A stretch of 23,117 nucleotides of DNA from Allobutyricicoccus pentlandensis (lineage in GTDB: Bacteria > Bacillota > Clostridia > Oscillospirales > QAMX01): contig CAJFPH010000100.1 of the NCBI GenBank assembly GCA_904398645.1, positions 1 through 23,117 on the forward strand, read 5' to 3'. The notes under the pieces were generated by a model. That model was not told where the DNA came from and made no database searches. It saw only the letters and a program-made list of their open reading frames with translations. The first letter of the stretch is position 1, and each line of letters begins with the position of its first letter. A program made the translations under genes and the position numbers. Positions 7,322 to 14,879 of this stretch are shown one piece after another.

Positions 7322-8017
7322 TTAATTCCAGCGATTTCGGTCGTCATAGCCGCCGCGGTAGTCACGGTTAAACTGTGCACGCCGGCGGCGTGTCCTGATC
7401 GCATCCCGGATACCACGGAAAAAAGAAGGCCCGAAAAACAGAAAAAAATTCAAAAGCGACGCAATGATTGCCGCGCGAACGGACCAGGATCCCACAATAA
7501 AATTTACCAAAAACAGTGCTGCATCCAACCAGGCCAGCCATTTGATCTTGACAGGAATAAAGAAAAATAACAACACCTGAAAATTTGGATATAGAGCCGC
7601 AAAAGCAAAAAAGAGGCTCATATTCAGGTAATAGTTTGTCGCACTGCCGGTGATGAATCCCGCTATGATCGTGCCGATAATCCCGCAGAAATAATAAACG
7701 TCAAACCAGAAGCTCCCCCACTCCCTCTCGAGTGACGAACCGATTAAATAATAAAAATAAAGAGAAAACACTATGAAAAAGAGGTTTGCATTTGGCGGTA
7801 GAAACGTAAATGTAAAAACACGCCATATCTGGCCCGAAAGCACTTCACTTCTTGTAAACATAAAAAGTCGTGAAAGGCTGAAGCCCACCGTCGGCGCCAA
7901 AATATAATCAGCGATGTAGACAAGTGCCATGGCACCTACAACATACATCATCAGGTTCTGCGGCGCATAGCGTCCATACTTTAGCTGCCACTGTCTCAAT
8001 TTATTGTTGAAACTCAT
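7322..8017 (-). CDS. Rhomboid-fold membrane protein lacking the catalytic Ser motif
   Basis: A 231-residue integral membrane protein with about six hydrophobic helices and a basic, Arg-rich tail (RTRRRRAQFNRDYRGG). Rhomboid features are visible: SGQIWRVFTFTFLP before helix 2, an L-E-R-E-W-G motif after it (SSLEREWGSFW), and an N-x-S-L-F-F-A-F-A-x-x-Y-P stretch where the catalytic helix would be. The GxSG serine motif and the catalytic His helix (HxxG) are absent, so it is probably a non-proteolytic rhomboid relative, comparable in principle to derlins or iRhoms. A GTG two codons upstream is in frame, but GGAGG six bases before ATG 8017 favours that start. It is transcribed alone from promoter 8047-8075, divergent from the LURP-one/YxjI gene. 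Confidence 0.7.
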   Translation of the reverse strand: MSFNNKLRQWQLKYGRYAPQNLMMYVVGAMALVYIADYILAPTVGFSLSRLFMFTRSEVLSGQIWRVFTFTFLPPNANLFFIVFSLYFYYLIGSSLEREWGSFWFDVYYFCGIIGTIIAGFITGSATNYYLNMSLFFAFAALYPNFQVLLFFFIPVKIKWLAWLDAALFLVNFIVGSWSVRAAIIASLLNFFLFFGPSFFRGIRDAIRTRRRRAQFNRDYRGGYDDRNRWN

Positions 8018-8046
8018 ATGCACCCTCCAAATTTTAATTCTTTTCT

Positions 8047-8075
8047 ATTCTATCATACGGTGTCTTAGTTGAAAA
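8047..8075 (-). promoter_or_regulatory. Promoter of the rhomboid-like gene
   Basis: On the minus strand TTTTCA (8075-8070) and TAGAAT (8052-8047) are spaced by 17 bases, about 30 bases before the start codon at 8017. Confidence 0.5.
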
Positions 8076-8128
8076 GCACTTTCCGTTAATTTTCGTTCCC
8101 CATGCTTCGACATTATTCCAAAAAAGCC

Positions 8129-8157
8129 TTTCAAAAAGCAAAAAAATTTGCTATACT
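8129..8157 (+). promoter_or_regulatory. Promoter of the LURP-one/YxjI gene (extended -10)
   Basis: TATACT (8152-8157) is preceded by TGC, giving an extended -10 element; the -35 region TTTCAA (8129-8134) is weak, at a 17-base spacing. Start would be near 8164, with a leader of about 45 bases before the ATG at 8209. Confidence 0.55.
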
Positions 8158-8208
8158 GTTCTTGTCTTAAGTCTTCATCACATTTCATTTTCAGTTTTAG
8201 GAGCGTTC

Positions 8209-8691
8209 ATGAACCTGTTCATCCGAAAAAAAGCTTACAATTTGCTCGACAGGTATGATGTCCTGGACGATACGGGGCGGCTGGCCTATACTGCGGACGG
8301 CCTGCTGATTCGTGTCAAGGGTCATCTTGTCATGCGCGACCGTGCCGGTGTAGAGCTCTTGTCGTTAAAAAAAGGCGCAAATCTATTGTTTGCCAATTAT
8401 TCAGTGGCATCCCAGGAAGATCCGGACAAAGTTCTGGCTACCATGCAGCAACAGTTTAATATGCGGCCGGTCTTTCAAATCAGCATCGGAGAGAATTCGT
8501 TTCTTCTGCGCGGCAATTTGCGTGCCTGTGATTTTGAGATTCTGCAGGGCGGCGAGCCATACGCCCGTATCCGCAAACGGGAACTGCGCTGGGGAGAAAC
8601 CTATGTCCTGTCGGTTTCGAATATGCAGGATGCGCCGGTCTACTGCGCGCTTACTATAGCGCTTGACAACGCGCTTTTTCACAACCGGTAA
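8209..8691 (+). CDS. LURP-one-related/YxjI-type (tubby-like barrel) protein
   Basis: A 160-residue soluble protein beginning MNLFIRKKAYNLLDRYDVLDDTG, followed by alternating short strands (GLLIRVKGHLVMRDRAGVELLSLKK, VFQISIGENSFLLRGNLRACDFEIL). This start pattern and the x-V-x-D-x-x-G-x-x-x-Y / G-x-x-L-x-x-x-D-x-x-G-x-x-L spacing are typical of the LURP-one/YxjI (DUF567) family, which folds as a tubby-like beta barrel around a helix. Function in bacteria is not established; phospholipid binding has been suggested from the fold. A good AGGAG ribosome binding site precedes the ATG. It is a single-gene unit between promoter 8129-8157 and the terminator at 8737. Confidence 0.75.
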   Translation: MNLFIRKKAYNLLDRYDVLDDTGRLAYTADGLLIRVKGHLVMRDRAGVELLSLKKGANLLFANYSVASQEDPDKVLATMQQQFNMRPVFQISIGENSFLLRGNLRACDFEILQGGEPYARIRKRELRWGETYVLSVSNMQDAPVYCALTIALDNALFHNR

Positions 8692-8736
8692 TGCATAAAA
8701 CGGTATTCCTTGCAAAAATCACATGTTTTTATTAAT

Positions 8737-8774
8737 AAAAGCCGCCTGCAGCATTAGCGTGCAGGCGGCTTTTT
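8737..8774. terminator. Bidirectional terminator between converging genes
   Basis: A perfect 14-base-pair stem, AAAAGCCGCCTGCA with TGCAGGCGGCTTTT, encloses a loop of about nine bases. T-runs follow on both strands (TTTTT on plus, TTTTATT on minus), so it serves the gene ending at 8691 on plus and the operon ending at 8780 on minus. Confidence 0.9.
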
Positions 8775-8779
8775 CTCAT

Positions 8780-9370
8780 CTATGCTTTTGTTTTCTCTAC
8801 CAGGATATAAACATCCATCTTGACGCCGCTGTCCTGAATCAGAATCGTGTGAGGCAGGCGAGACATATACAGGGAAACGTAAAAGTCACCTGCGGCACCG
8901 GAAATGTTCATGATCTGAATGATATAAATAAACCAGAAGCACGATACCGGCAACGCAAAATTCAAAATCATTAACAGCACGCCCCATAGAATTACCGGCG
9001 CCAACGAAATAATCAGATAAGAGCGGCGGTCAAAAAAAGCTTCGCTTCCCGCATAAGCATAGAGGCCCGAAAAACCATATTTGGGCTTCACGCCGCTATA
9101 CCGCTTCATATAAAAACCGTGTATGAGTTCGTGCGTGACGACATAGACAAGTAGCGCCGGCAAGAGCAGAAGCGGCCGCAGTACGTCAAAGAGCGAAGGA
9201 GACCAAATGGAAATAAACGTTGAAAAAGGTACAAACGGCAACGCACAAATCACCATAACAATCGCTATACCAAGTGATAAGCCATTCACCAGAAGTGCAA
9301 GACGCCTATCTTTTTGCAAGTCTATAGAACGTAAAAGCTCGTAGCCTTCCGGCAGCATCTTATAATTCAT
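8780..9370 (-). CDS. DUF3267-type membrane zinc metalloprotease (HExxH)
   Basis: A 196-residue membrane protein of the DUF3267 'putative zincin peptidase' type. It has about four hydrophobic segments (residues 25-50, 62-79, 117-140, 142-158). The zinc-binding HELIH motif (H80, E81, H84) lies at the end of the second segment, and NISGAAGD ends the fourth, with D162 as probable third ligand, as in site-2-type intramembrane proteases. The E81 general base is intact. Start at ATG 9370 has AGG six bases upstream. It is the last gene of a four-gene operon, eight bases after the serine hydrolase gene. Membrane-anchored substrates are likely but unknown. Confidence 0.8.
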   Translation of the reverse strand: MNYKMLPEGYELLRSIDLQKDRRLALLVNGLSLGIAIVMVICALPFVPFSTFISIWSPSLFDVLRPLLLLPALLVYVVTHELIHGFYMKRYSGVKPKYGFSGLYAYAGSEAFFDRRSYLIISLAPVILWGVLLMILNFALPVSCFWFIYIIQIMNISGAAGDFYVSLYMSRLPHTILIQDSGVKMDVYILVEKTKA

Positions 9371-9378
9371 CCTTCACC

Positions 9379-10515
9379 TCACTGTAAATCCGCATAGACA
9401 ACATTCCGCAGGCGAGGATGAATATACTCTTCCTGGCAACTTAACATATGCTGGGCATAATATACGGTGACTTCATTTTCCGGGTCAATAATCACATAAG
9501 CTCCGGCGGCTCCAGACCAGCCAAACTCGCCTTCGACACAGAGCGTGGAAATACGCGTCGGGTCAAGCAAGGTACGGACGCCCAGCCCATAACCGTATCC
9601 GGACAAATGAATCCAGTTAAAGTCCGGCAGCGTCTGGGGAGTCAGATGATTCATACGCATCAGTTTTACAGAATTGGCGCTTAAAATGCGTTCGCCGTTT
9701 TCGGCGGTACCAAAGCGGCAAAGAGCCTCGGCAAATCGCATGTAATCATCGACCGTCGAGATCAATCCAGCGCCGCCGCTTTCGTATTCGGAACCAAAGA
9801 CATAGTCATTTCCCTGTTTCGGCACATAAGTACGAGTACCGCTGTCAAACCTGTACTGCGCGGCCATGCGATGGCGCTTCTCCTCCGGCAGACAGAAAGA
9901 AGTGTCTTTCATACCAAGCGGATCAAAAATATACTCCTTTAGGTAGTCGCCAAAGCGTTTGCCGGATATCACTTCGATCAACGCGCCAATGACATCATGA
10001 CACAGGCTATAATTCCAGTGTGTTCCCGGTTCAAACAGAAGTGGCTCGTCCGCAATTGCCTTCACTGTGGCAAGTGTCGGGCACCGCCCATCGGTCTCAC
10101 GACGTATACGCCGGATGGCAGGAGAATCCAGGTCATAAGAAAGCCCTCCCGTCATCGTAAAGAGATCCTGAATTCGGATCGGACGCATTGCAGGCACAAT
10201 TTCGACGTCTCCATTTAGCATTCTGTGAGCAACCTTCATGTTCCGGAACTCGGGAATAAAATCTGAAACCGGCTGAAACATCAGAAATTCTCCGCGCTCG
10301 TGCAGCTGCAGAGCGGCGGCGCATGTGATTACCTTGGAGGCCGAATAGAGATAGTACATCGTATCTGTTGTGATAGGGCGCTTCGTCTCAACATCCGCAT
10401 AGCCATAACAGGCACGGTAGACAGGTTCGTGCCGGTAATAAACACAACAATCCAAACCTGGGACAATCGTACTTGTAATTTTCCTTAAAAACGCATCTAA
10501 ATGTGAAAATGTCAT
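9379..10515 (-). CDS. Beta-lactamase-fold serine hydrolase (class C / EstB-like)
   Basis: A 378-residue protein of the beta-lactamase (PF00144) family. The S-x-x-K motif is SASK (S58, K61), the tyrosine motif is NYS (Y169), and a W-S-G-A-A-G stretch near residue 335 replaces the KTG motif, as is usual in esterase-like members. No signal peptide is present, so it should be cytosolic, which argues against a role in beta-lactam resistance and for an esterase, amidase or peptidase activity on a small substrate. The ATG at 10515 has a GAGGGGG ribosome binding site seven bases upstream. It lies 16 bases after the rhomboid protease gene and 8 bases before the metalloprotease gene, so the three are cotranscribed. 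Confidence 0.9.
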   Translation of the reverse strand: MTFSHLDAFLRKITSTIVPGLDCCVYYRHEPVYRACYGYADVETKRPITTDTMYYLYSASKVITCAAALQLHERGEFLMFQPVSDFIPEFRNMKVAHRMLNGDVEIVPAMRPIRIQDLFTMTGGLSYDLDSPAIRRIRRETDGRCPTLATVKAIADEPLLFEPGTHWNYSLCHDVIGALIEVISGKRFGDYLKEYIFDPLGMKDTSFCLPEEKRHRMAAQYRFDSGTRTYVPKQGNDYVFGSEYESGGAGLISTVDDYMRFAEALCRFGTAENGERILSANSVKLMRMNHLTPQTLPDFNWIHLSGYGYGLGVRTLLDPTRISTLCVEGEFGWSGAAGAYVIIDPENEVTVYYAQHMLSCQEEYIHPRLRNVVYADLQ

Positions 10516-10531
10516 AACCGAACCCCCTCTT

Positions 10532-11104
10532 TTATCTGCCTCGAAACCCTTTACGGTTCAAAAAACAACCCAAAAACGCACCGCACGCGCCGCCAATGAT
10601 ATGCGACATCTGCGAAATATGGTCGGTCGTCGCAATTCCCGTGATAATCTCGTTTCCAATATAAATTCCTGCGATGAGCAAGAATGTTAACGGAATCGTA
10701 CCTTGACGGAAACTTGCAAAAGACGCCAGTAAAATCAGCATAAAGACAATTCCGCTTGCACCCAGCAGCGCTGCGGAACCATTTAAAAAAAGATGTGCAA
10801 TTCCTGTTACAAATGCGGTCAAAACCATGCCAAACAGCAGCGAACGACCGCCATACTTTTCCTCCAGAATGGGGCCCAGCAACAGGATATACATGATATT
10901 TGAAAAATAGTGGGACCAGCTTGCATGACCCAATACATGGGTAAACAGCCGGACATAAAAAAGCGGATCGGTCAGAGGAGCCCGGTATACACAAAAAAGC
11001 AGAGAAGTCGTATATCCGTCCGTCAGGTTGCCGACAACCAGCACAACCAGCGAAATCAAGGAAAAAGAGAGAATGACGGGAGCATTGTATTTAATTCTAA
11101 TCAT
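10532..11104 (-). CDS. Rhomboid family intramembrane serine protease
   Basis: A compact 190-residue, six-helix rhomboid with a complete active site. The HxxxN motif (HYFSN, H65 and N69) lies in helix 2, the catalytic serine is S117 in GASG, and the catalytic histidine is H168 in SHIIGGACG of the last helix. Such enzymes cut transmembrane substrates within the membrane. There is no extra cytosolic or extracellular domain. Its ATG overlaps the stop codon of the mutT-like gene (ATGA), indicating translational coupling. A second, apparently inactive rhomboid-fold gene lies about 2.5 kb downstream at 7322-8017. Confidence 0.92.
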   Translation of the reverse strand: MIRIKYNAPVILSFSLISLVVLVVGNLTDGYTTSLLFCVYRAPLTDPLFYVRLFTHVLGHASWSHYFSNIMYILLLGPILEEKYGGRSLLFGMVLTAFVTGIAHLFLNGSAALLGASGIVFMLILLASFASFRQGTIPLTFLLIAGIYIGNEIITGIATTDHISQMSHIIGGACGAFLGCFLNRKGFRGR

Positions 11105-11502
11105 AATTCCGAGAATTCCTTTCCCAAAATAGCGCGTTCAATAAAAATCCGGTCCGCACGGCAAAAAGAAAATTTCAAAAGTTCATCTTGTAAAACATAC
11201 TGAATTTCTGTATGGACCAGCGCCTGTGGAACTCCCTTACATAGGCAGGTCTCATAAAACCGGATTTCCAGCATCCGGCCATCTTCTTTGGAAATATGGA
11301 CACAGTCAAGAAGCCGTCCCACCGATACTTCGACAGCCAATTCTTCCCTGCACTCTCGCACCAGGCACTGCTCCGGTGTCTCGCCTGGTTCTATTTTCCC
11401 CCCTGGGAACTCCCATAAGCCGTTCGCACGCCGGCAAATAAAATAAGACGCGCCGCAACGTATGACCGCAGCCGTTACCTTGATTGTATTTACTGTCTTC
11501 AT
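11101..11502 (-). CDS. NUDIX hydrolase, MutT-like
   Basis: A 133-residue NUDIX protein. The Nudix box spans residues 35-57: G35-x5-E41-x7-R49-E50-C-R-E53-E54-L-A-V, with alanine in place of the usual glycine. The N-terminal IKVTAAVIRCG strand and WEFPGGKIEPGET are typical of the MutT/(d)NTP pyrophosphohydrolase subgroup, which removes oxidised nucleotides such as 8-oxo-dGTP; another nucleoside-diphosphate substrate is possible. It opens the operon with the rhomboid, serine hydrolase and metalloprotease. The predicted -10 box ends six bases before the ATG and no ribosome binding site is present, so the mRNA may be leaderless. Confidence 0.88.
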   Translation of the reverse strand: MKTVNTIKVTAAVIRCGASYFICRRANGLWEFPGGKIEPGETPEQCLVRECREELAVEVSVGRLLDCVHISKEDGRMLEIRFYETCLCKGVPQALVHTEIQYVLQDELLKFSFCRADRIFIERAILGKEFSEL

Positions 11503-11508
11503 ATGAAT

Positions 11509-11537
11509 ATCATAACTGAAAAAGCGCTCTTTTTCAA
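11509..11537 (-). promoter_or_regulatory. Promoter of the mutT-rhomboid operon, abutting the start codon
   Basis: On the minus strand TTGAAA (11537-11532) and TATGAT (11514-11509) are spaced by 17 bases. The -10 box ends six bases before the ATG at 11502, so the expected start point falls on or next to the initiation codon. The spacer holds an imperfect inverted repeat around AGCGCT. Confidence 0.6.
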
Positions 11538-11564
11538 GCCCCGCGCCGGCCTAATTCGACAGGC

Positions 11565-11599
11565 AAAACGCCGCGCCCCTATCTGAGGGCACGGCGTTT
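11565..11599 (-). terminator. Hairpin terminator after the transglutaminase/SLH gene
   Basis: AAACGCCG pairs with CGGCGTTT, with an inner CCCT/AGGG helix. On the minus strand only four T follow, so it is a moderately strong terminator for the gene ending at 11622. Confidence 0.6.
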
Positions 11600-11621
11600 C
11601 GGCCAGATATTATAAGTGTCA

Positions 11622-13247
11622 TTACTGCGCAACACGACTCCGCACATCCACAACGCGCGTGACAATAAGCGCCACTTCCGCACGACTTATGTAAGTATCC
11701 GGCTGAAAAAGGCCGCTCTCATCTCCGATCAAAACACCGGCACGATAAAGCAGGTATGCTGCATCGGCATAAGCAGCGGTCGATGGGATATCCGGTACAG
11801 AACCATCTGCAATATCAGAAAGCGAGGCGAACGCTGTTTCCGGCAAAACAGCTGCAAATATTACGGCAAATTCCGCCCGGGTAGCTGCTGCATGATAATC
11901 CGGATACTGCCTTCTTATGATGTTATGCGCAAAAGCATATTCCACATAAGTCTCATACCACTCTCCAACAGGCTGAAGTTCGTCTTCATTGCCATAGTAT
12001 GCTGCATGAATGCGCGACGCCATCGTCAACGCCTCAGCGATTGTCACCATGCCGGTAACATTAAATTTTCCGTCACCCGTGCCGCTCATGAGTCCTAAGC
12101 TGTAGGCAGACGCAATACCATCTTCATACCAGGCGCCGCGTTCCACATCAGAAAAAATTCCGTTTTGATAGACTCGTGCATGGGAAAAATTTTCCATGCT
12201 CCCAGTTGCAGTTTCCTCCTGCGGAACATATGCGGATTCTGCGAGGACGGGATACGTAATATCGCTGGCATGTGTGCTGAGTTTTTTAACTTCCCTGTGA
12301 TTTTGCAGAAAGGTCATGCCCTCATCGCAGCGCGTCCCGCTGCCAACTAAAAAGTACGTGTATCGCGGTTCTCCCCGCTCTTCCAAATAAAGCGGGTCGT
12401 CCCACGTTACATCAACCGCATACCAGGCGCCGTCAAGCTGAACATAATTCCACATATGCGACTCCGTCACATTGCCGCTGACACCCTCGCCCGTAATCAA
12501 CATACAGGGAATTCCCAATTCGTCGCATAACAGTTTAAACGCACGCGCATATCCCTCACATACAGGACGGGAATCCCCAGTCATATTGCCCTCAAGGGCA
12601 CTTACGGCCTCAAACGCACGCATGTGGGAGGAAATTCCGTCTGCATTACAGGCATTATGTAATACCAGCCAATCATGAATATACAACAGCCGTTCATAGA
12701 TGGTATCCAGCGCCGCGGAAGCAGAGACAATTTCCTCAATCCGTTCTTCCATCAGCGCCACGTCACGTTCCACCTCTGTGATAGAGGTATATGCGGAGGT
12801 ATAATAAGTGCCGTCTACGGGCGTAATCGTACCCTGAAGGCGCCCGTCTCCTGTCTGCGTAACCGTTAGCTTCATAGCTGCCATGTCTAGCCAGAATGCC
12901 TCACTATGGTCGCGGTTAAAAGCATTCATTGCATCCTGATACATTGTTGCAGATATCTCATCATACGAGACGGACTCCGGAAAAAAGAAGGATATTTCCG
13001 CCTTACCATCGCGCAGTGAGGTCAAATTATCTACCAGGCTGTCATATACCGCTCGTGACGCCATACTGAGCGTGCTATAGAAATCCGAACGAATGCGTAA
13101 GGCAGCCGTCTGCTGCTCCGTAGCCGCATATCTATATTCGCTGTCATAATAAAACGAGCTGACTTCAACTGCCCTTGCCGCTGAAAAACTTGAAAAGAGT
13201 ATTGTCACCAGAAACAGCAAAACGACACATCTGTTTTTTCCGTGCAT
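11622..13247 (-). CDS. Secreted transglutaminase-like protein with SLH cell-wall anchor
   Basis: A 541-residue exported protein. The frame is open for 41 more codons upstream, but ATG 13247 has GGAGG seven bases before it and begins a good signal peptide (MHGKNR, hydrophobic core, likely cleavage after ARA at residue 26). Residues 185-290 form a transglutaminase/protease-like domain with C230 (PVCEGYA), H264 (ESHMWN) and D279 (AVDVTWDD), the intact catalytic triad. Residues 363-535 contain three S-layer-homology repeats (FSDVERGAWYEDGIASAYSLG, then two more, the last with GLFQPDTYISRAEVA), which bind pyruvylated wall polymers. It should sit on the cell surface and act as a peptidase or amide-bond hydrolase, or cross-linker; the substrate is unknown. 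It forms a single-gene unit. Confidence 0.9.
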   Translation of the reverse strand: MHGKNRCVVLLFLVTILFSSFSAARAVEVSSFYYDSEYRYAATEQQTAALRIRSDFYSTLSMASRAVYDSLVDNLTSLRDGKAEISFFFPESVSYDEISATMYQDAMNAFNRDHSEAFWLDMAAMKLTVTQTGDGRLQGTITPVDGTYYTSAYTSITEVERDVALMEERIEEIVSASAALDTIYERLLYIHDWLVLHNACNADGISSHMRAFEAVSALEGNMTGDSRPVCEGYARAFKLLCDELGIPCMLITGEGVSGNVTESHMWNYVQLDGAWYAVDVTWDDPLYLEERGEPRYTYFLVGSGTRCDEGMTFLQNHREVKKLSTHASDITYPVLAESAYVPQEETATGSMENFSHARVYQNGIFSDVERGAWYEDGIASAYSLGLMSGTGDGKFNVTGMVTIAEALTMASRIHAAYYGNEDELQPVGEWYETYVEYAFAHNIIRRQYPDYHAAATRAEFAVIFAAVLPETAFASLSDIADGSVPDIPSTAAYADAAYLLYRAGVLIGDESGLFQPDTYISRAEVALIVTRVVDVRSRVAQ

Positions 13248-13277
13248 CACATATCCTCCGAACACAGTACTGCCTTT

Positions 13278-13306
13278 ATGATACTGAAATAACCGAACTT
13301 TTGCAA
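13278..13306 (-). promoter_or_regulatory. Promoter of the transglutaminase/SLH gene
   Basis: On the minus strand TTGCAA (13306-13301) and TATCAT (13283-13278) are spaced by 17 bases. The -35 box is part of a tandem repeat at 13294-13319. Confidence 0.5.
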
Positions 13307-13319
13307 CGAGTTTTTGCAA
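13294..13319. repeat. Tandem 13-base direct repeat at the SLH-gene promoter
   Basis: Two adjacent 13-base copies (CGAACTTTTGCAA and CGAGTTTTTGCAA on plus) match at 11 of 13 positions and cover the -35 box and the DNA just upstream. They may be tandem binding sites of an activator, or a chance duplication. Confidence 0.4.
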
Positions 13320-13361
13320 GAAAATAAAATAATGGGAAGCCGGTAGTAGAAAATTTCCGTT

Positions 13362-13406
13362 AAAAAACAAAGCGGCGCTACAACCTTTCGATTGTAACGC
13401 CGCTTT
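13362..13406 (-). terminator. Intrinsic terminator after the VOC-family gene
   Basis: AAAGCGGCG (13369-13377) pairs with CGCCGCTTT (13398-13406). On the minus strand a G and six T follow (13367-13362), so it ends the transcript of the gene at 13419. Confidence 0.85.
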
Positions 13407-13418
13407 ACAACCTTCGGT

Positions 13419-13892
13419 TTACAGCGGTTTGTTATCGTATTCAAGCAACTCAAGGCGCGCGCCAAAAAGATCAGAGGCCTCAATATAGGCATAACGTCCG
13501 CCAACAAACTCACCCGTCTGGATGCATTTGAGCCCGGCAGCTTCGCAACGTGCAATCTTATCTTGCATGTCCTTAATATTAAACGCCACATGATGAACTT
13601 TTCCCTCATAGGAAGGCAGGTCATCAGTCCATATACTGGGTTTTCCATCCGGTTCAATCAGTTCAATTGCCATGCCGTCACCCAGGTCAAAAAATGCACA
13701 TTTGGCTTTGCCGTAGCACGCCTCACCGCGATAAGTACACCGGGACTCCGCATAATCAAGCGTTTCGTTAAGATTATCACACGGCTTTCCAAGGAACGCT
13801 TCAAACTTTGCGATCCCCTCCTGCACATTTCTGACCAGATAACCCACCTGGGAAACTTTATAAGCGCCAAGCACACTCTTCATATTTTCCAT
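13419..13892 (-). CDS. VOC/glyoxalase-fold protein, methylmalonyl-CoA-epimerase-like
   Basis: A 157-residue protein with the two beta-alpha-beta-beta-beta modules of the vicinal oxygen chelate superfamily. Plausible metal ligands are Q15 (VSQVGYLV), a Glu in AIELIEP (77-80), H101 (KVHHVAFNI) and E148 (ARLELLEY). The Q/H-E-H-E order and the IELIEP..VHHVAFNI..LELLE spacing resemble methylmalonyl-CoA epimerase and related lyases, but Gln replaces the first His, so a glyoxalase, epimerase or dioxygenase-like reaction cannot be chosen from sequence. ATG 13892 has GGAGG nine bases upstream. The gene is flanked by its own promoter and terminator; no methylmalonyl-CoA pathway gene is nearby. Confidence 0.8.
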   Translation of the reverse strand: MENMKSVLGAYKVSQVGYLVRNVQEGIAKFEAFLGKPCDNLNETLDYAESRCTYRGEACYGKAKCAFFDLGDGMAIELIEPDGKPSIWTDDLPSYEGKVHHVAFNIKDMQDKIARCEAAGLKCIQTGEFVGGRYAYIEASDLFGARLELLEYDNKPL

Positions 13893-13935
13893 ATTGATAC
13901 GCCTCCATATGTTTATACCGAAAGCCAGTTTTTTT

Positions 13936-13965
13936 ATTGTATCACAAAGTTTCGCGCATTGTCAA
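13936..13965 (-). promoter_or_regulatory. Sigma-A promoter of the VOC-family gene
   Basis: On the minus strand a perfect TTGACA (13965-13960) is followed after 18 bases by TACAAT (13941-13936), about 45 bases before the ATG at 13892. Confidence 0.65.
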
Positions 13966-14023
13966 ATAATTACGCCGAGAGCGCCATATTTGACAAGCGG
14001 TCATGCAGGTGAAGAAAAATGGT

Positions 14024-14818
14024 CTACTTTGCCAAGTCCTCGCGATAAATCAGCGTTGCCTGCATACCATTTTCACCGGTATAGTAGCAACAGGGCAGCG
14101 TTTTTCCCTGCACCTCAACCACACCAAAACGTTCCGCAGGCACGCCTGCCAGAATCGTATCACAGGCATCAATCAGCGCATCAATATAAGTAACCGGATC
14201 AAGTGTATGACCGTGTCCGGTCGCAAGGCGATCAAACGCGTCGCGATATTCATTGATATGTAATAGGCTCTTTTTCATTTCGGAGACTGTGACAGAATTC
14301 GGCATAAAAAGGTAAACAGTCCGGCCAAGGATCGAATCTCCTGTATAAAGAATACGCTCTTTTCTGTCAAGCAGGCAAAGCGCACCCGGTGTGTGTCCTG
14401 CAAAACTGATGACTTCAATTTTGCGGTCCCCCAGGTCAATTGTATCACCTTCCCGCAGAATTTCAGCAGGACAAGCCGCCGGCGCACCCTCTGTACGCAC
14501 AACCGGATGCTCCGGGTCTGTATACTGCGGCAGCTCTGCTTCCCCAATAAACGCTTTTTTAAAGTATCCATTGCCACCGCAGTGATCACCGTGCGCATGT
14601 GTATTGACAACAATGACAGGAAGGTCCGTGATATAAGCTACGACTTCAGCGTAGTCTTCATAGCCAAAACACGTATCGACAACCAGCGCACGATTACTGC
14701 CGGTGACGACATAAGCAGTGGCATTGCGATCATCCTCGATCAGATAGGCGCTCTCCGATACACGAAGTATGGTGAGATGCTCATCTTTTGGATAGCGAAC
14801 TTTTTCATGAATATTCAT
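14024..14818 (-). CDS. MBL-fold metallo-hydrolase
   Basis: A 264-residue metallo-beta-lactamase-fold hydrolase with a full set of metal ligands: H74, H76, D78, H79 (HAHGDHCGG), H142 (GHTPGALCLL), D161 (YTGDS) and H202/H204 (TGHGHTLDP). No signal peptide is seen, so it is cytosolic. The layout is that of general MBL hydrolases of the glyoxalase II/lactonase type; the substrate is unknown. The frame extends 16 codons upstream, but ATG 14818 has AGGAGGGG four bases before it and the longer N-terminus has no such site. The neighbouring VOC-fold gene (possibly glyoxalase I-like) could act on a related thioester, but the two genes have separate promoters. Confidence 0.9.
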   Translation of the reverse strand: MNIHEKVRYPKDEHLTILRVSESAYLIEDDRNATAYVVTGSNRALVVDTCFGYEDYAEVVAYITDLPVIVVNTHAHGDHCGGNGYFKKAFIGEAELPQYTDPEHPVVRTEGAPAACPAEILREGDTIDLGDRKIEVISFAGHTPGALCLLDRKERILYTGDSILGRTVYLFMPNSVTVSEMKKSLLHINEYRDAFDRLATGHGHTLDPVTYIDALIDACDTILAGVPAERFGVVEVQGKTLPCCYYTGENGMQATLIYREDLAK

Positions 14819-14879
14819 GTTACCCCTCCTCTTCAGTCTTTCAAATTGTCCGGTCTGAGGTGTCAAAAACTATAAATTT

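Noticed and set aside
7177..7416. Minus-strand frame overlapping the end of the rhomboid-like gene, ending in a protein-like stretch (FKVYVVRVHQLVDQKEE)
   Set aside because: Overlaps the tail of a better-supported gene in another frame, spans two hairpins including the terminator at 7191-7215, and has no convincing start. Kept in mind as a possible small gene but not supported.
9379..10515. Antibiotic-resistance beta-lactamase
   Set aside because: Lacks a signal peptide and the KTG motif and sits in a protease operon; an esterase-like cytosolic hydrolase is more likely.
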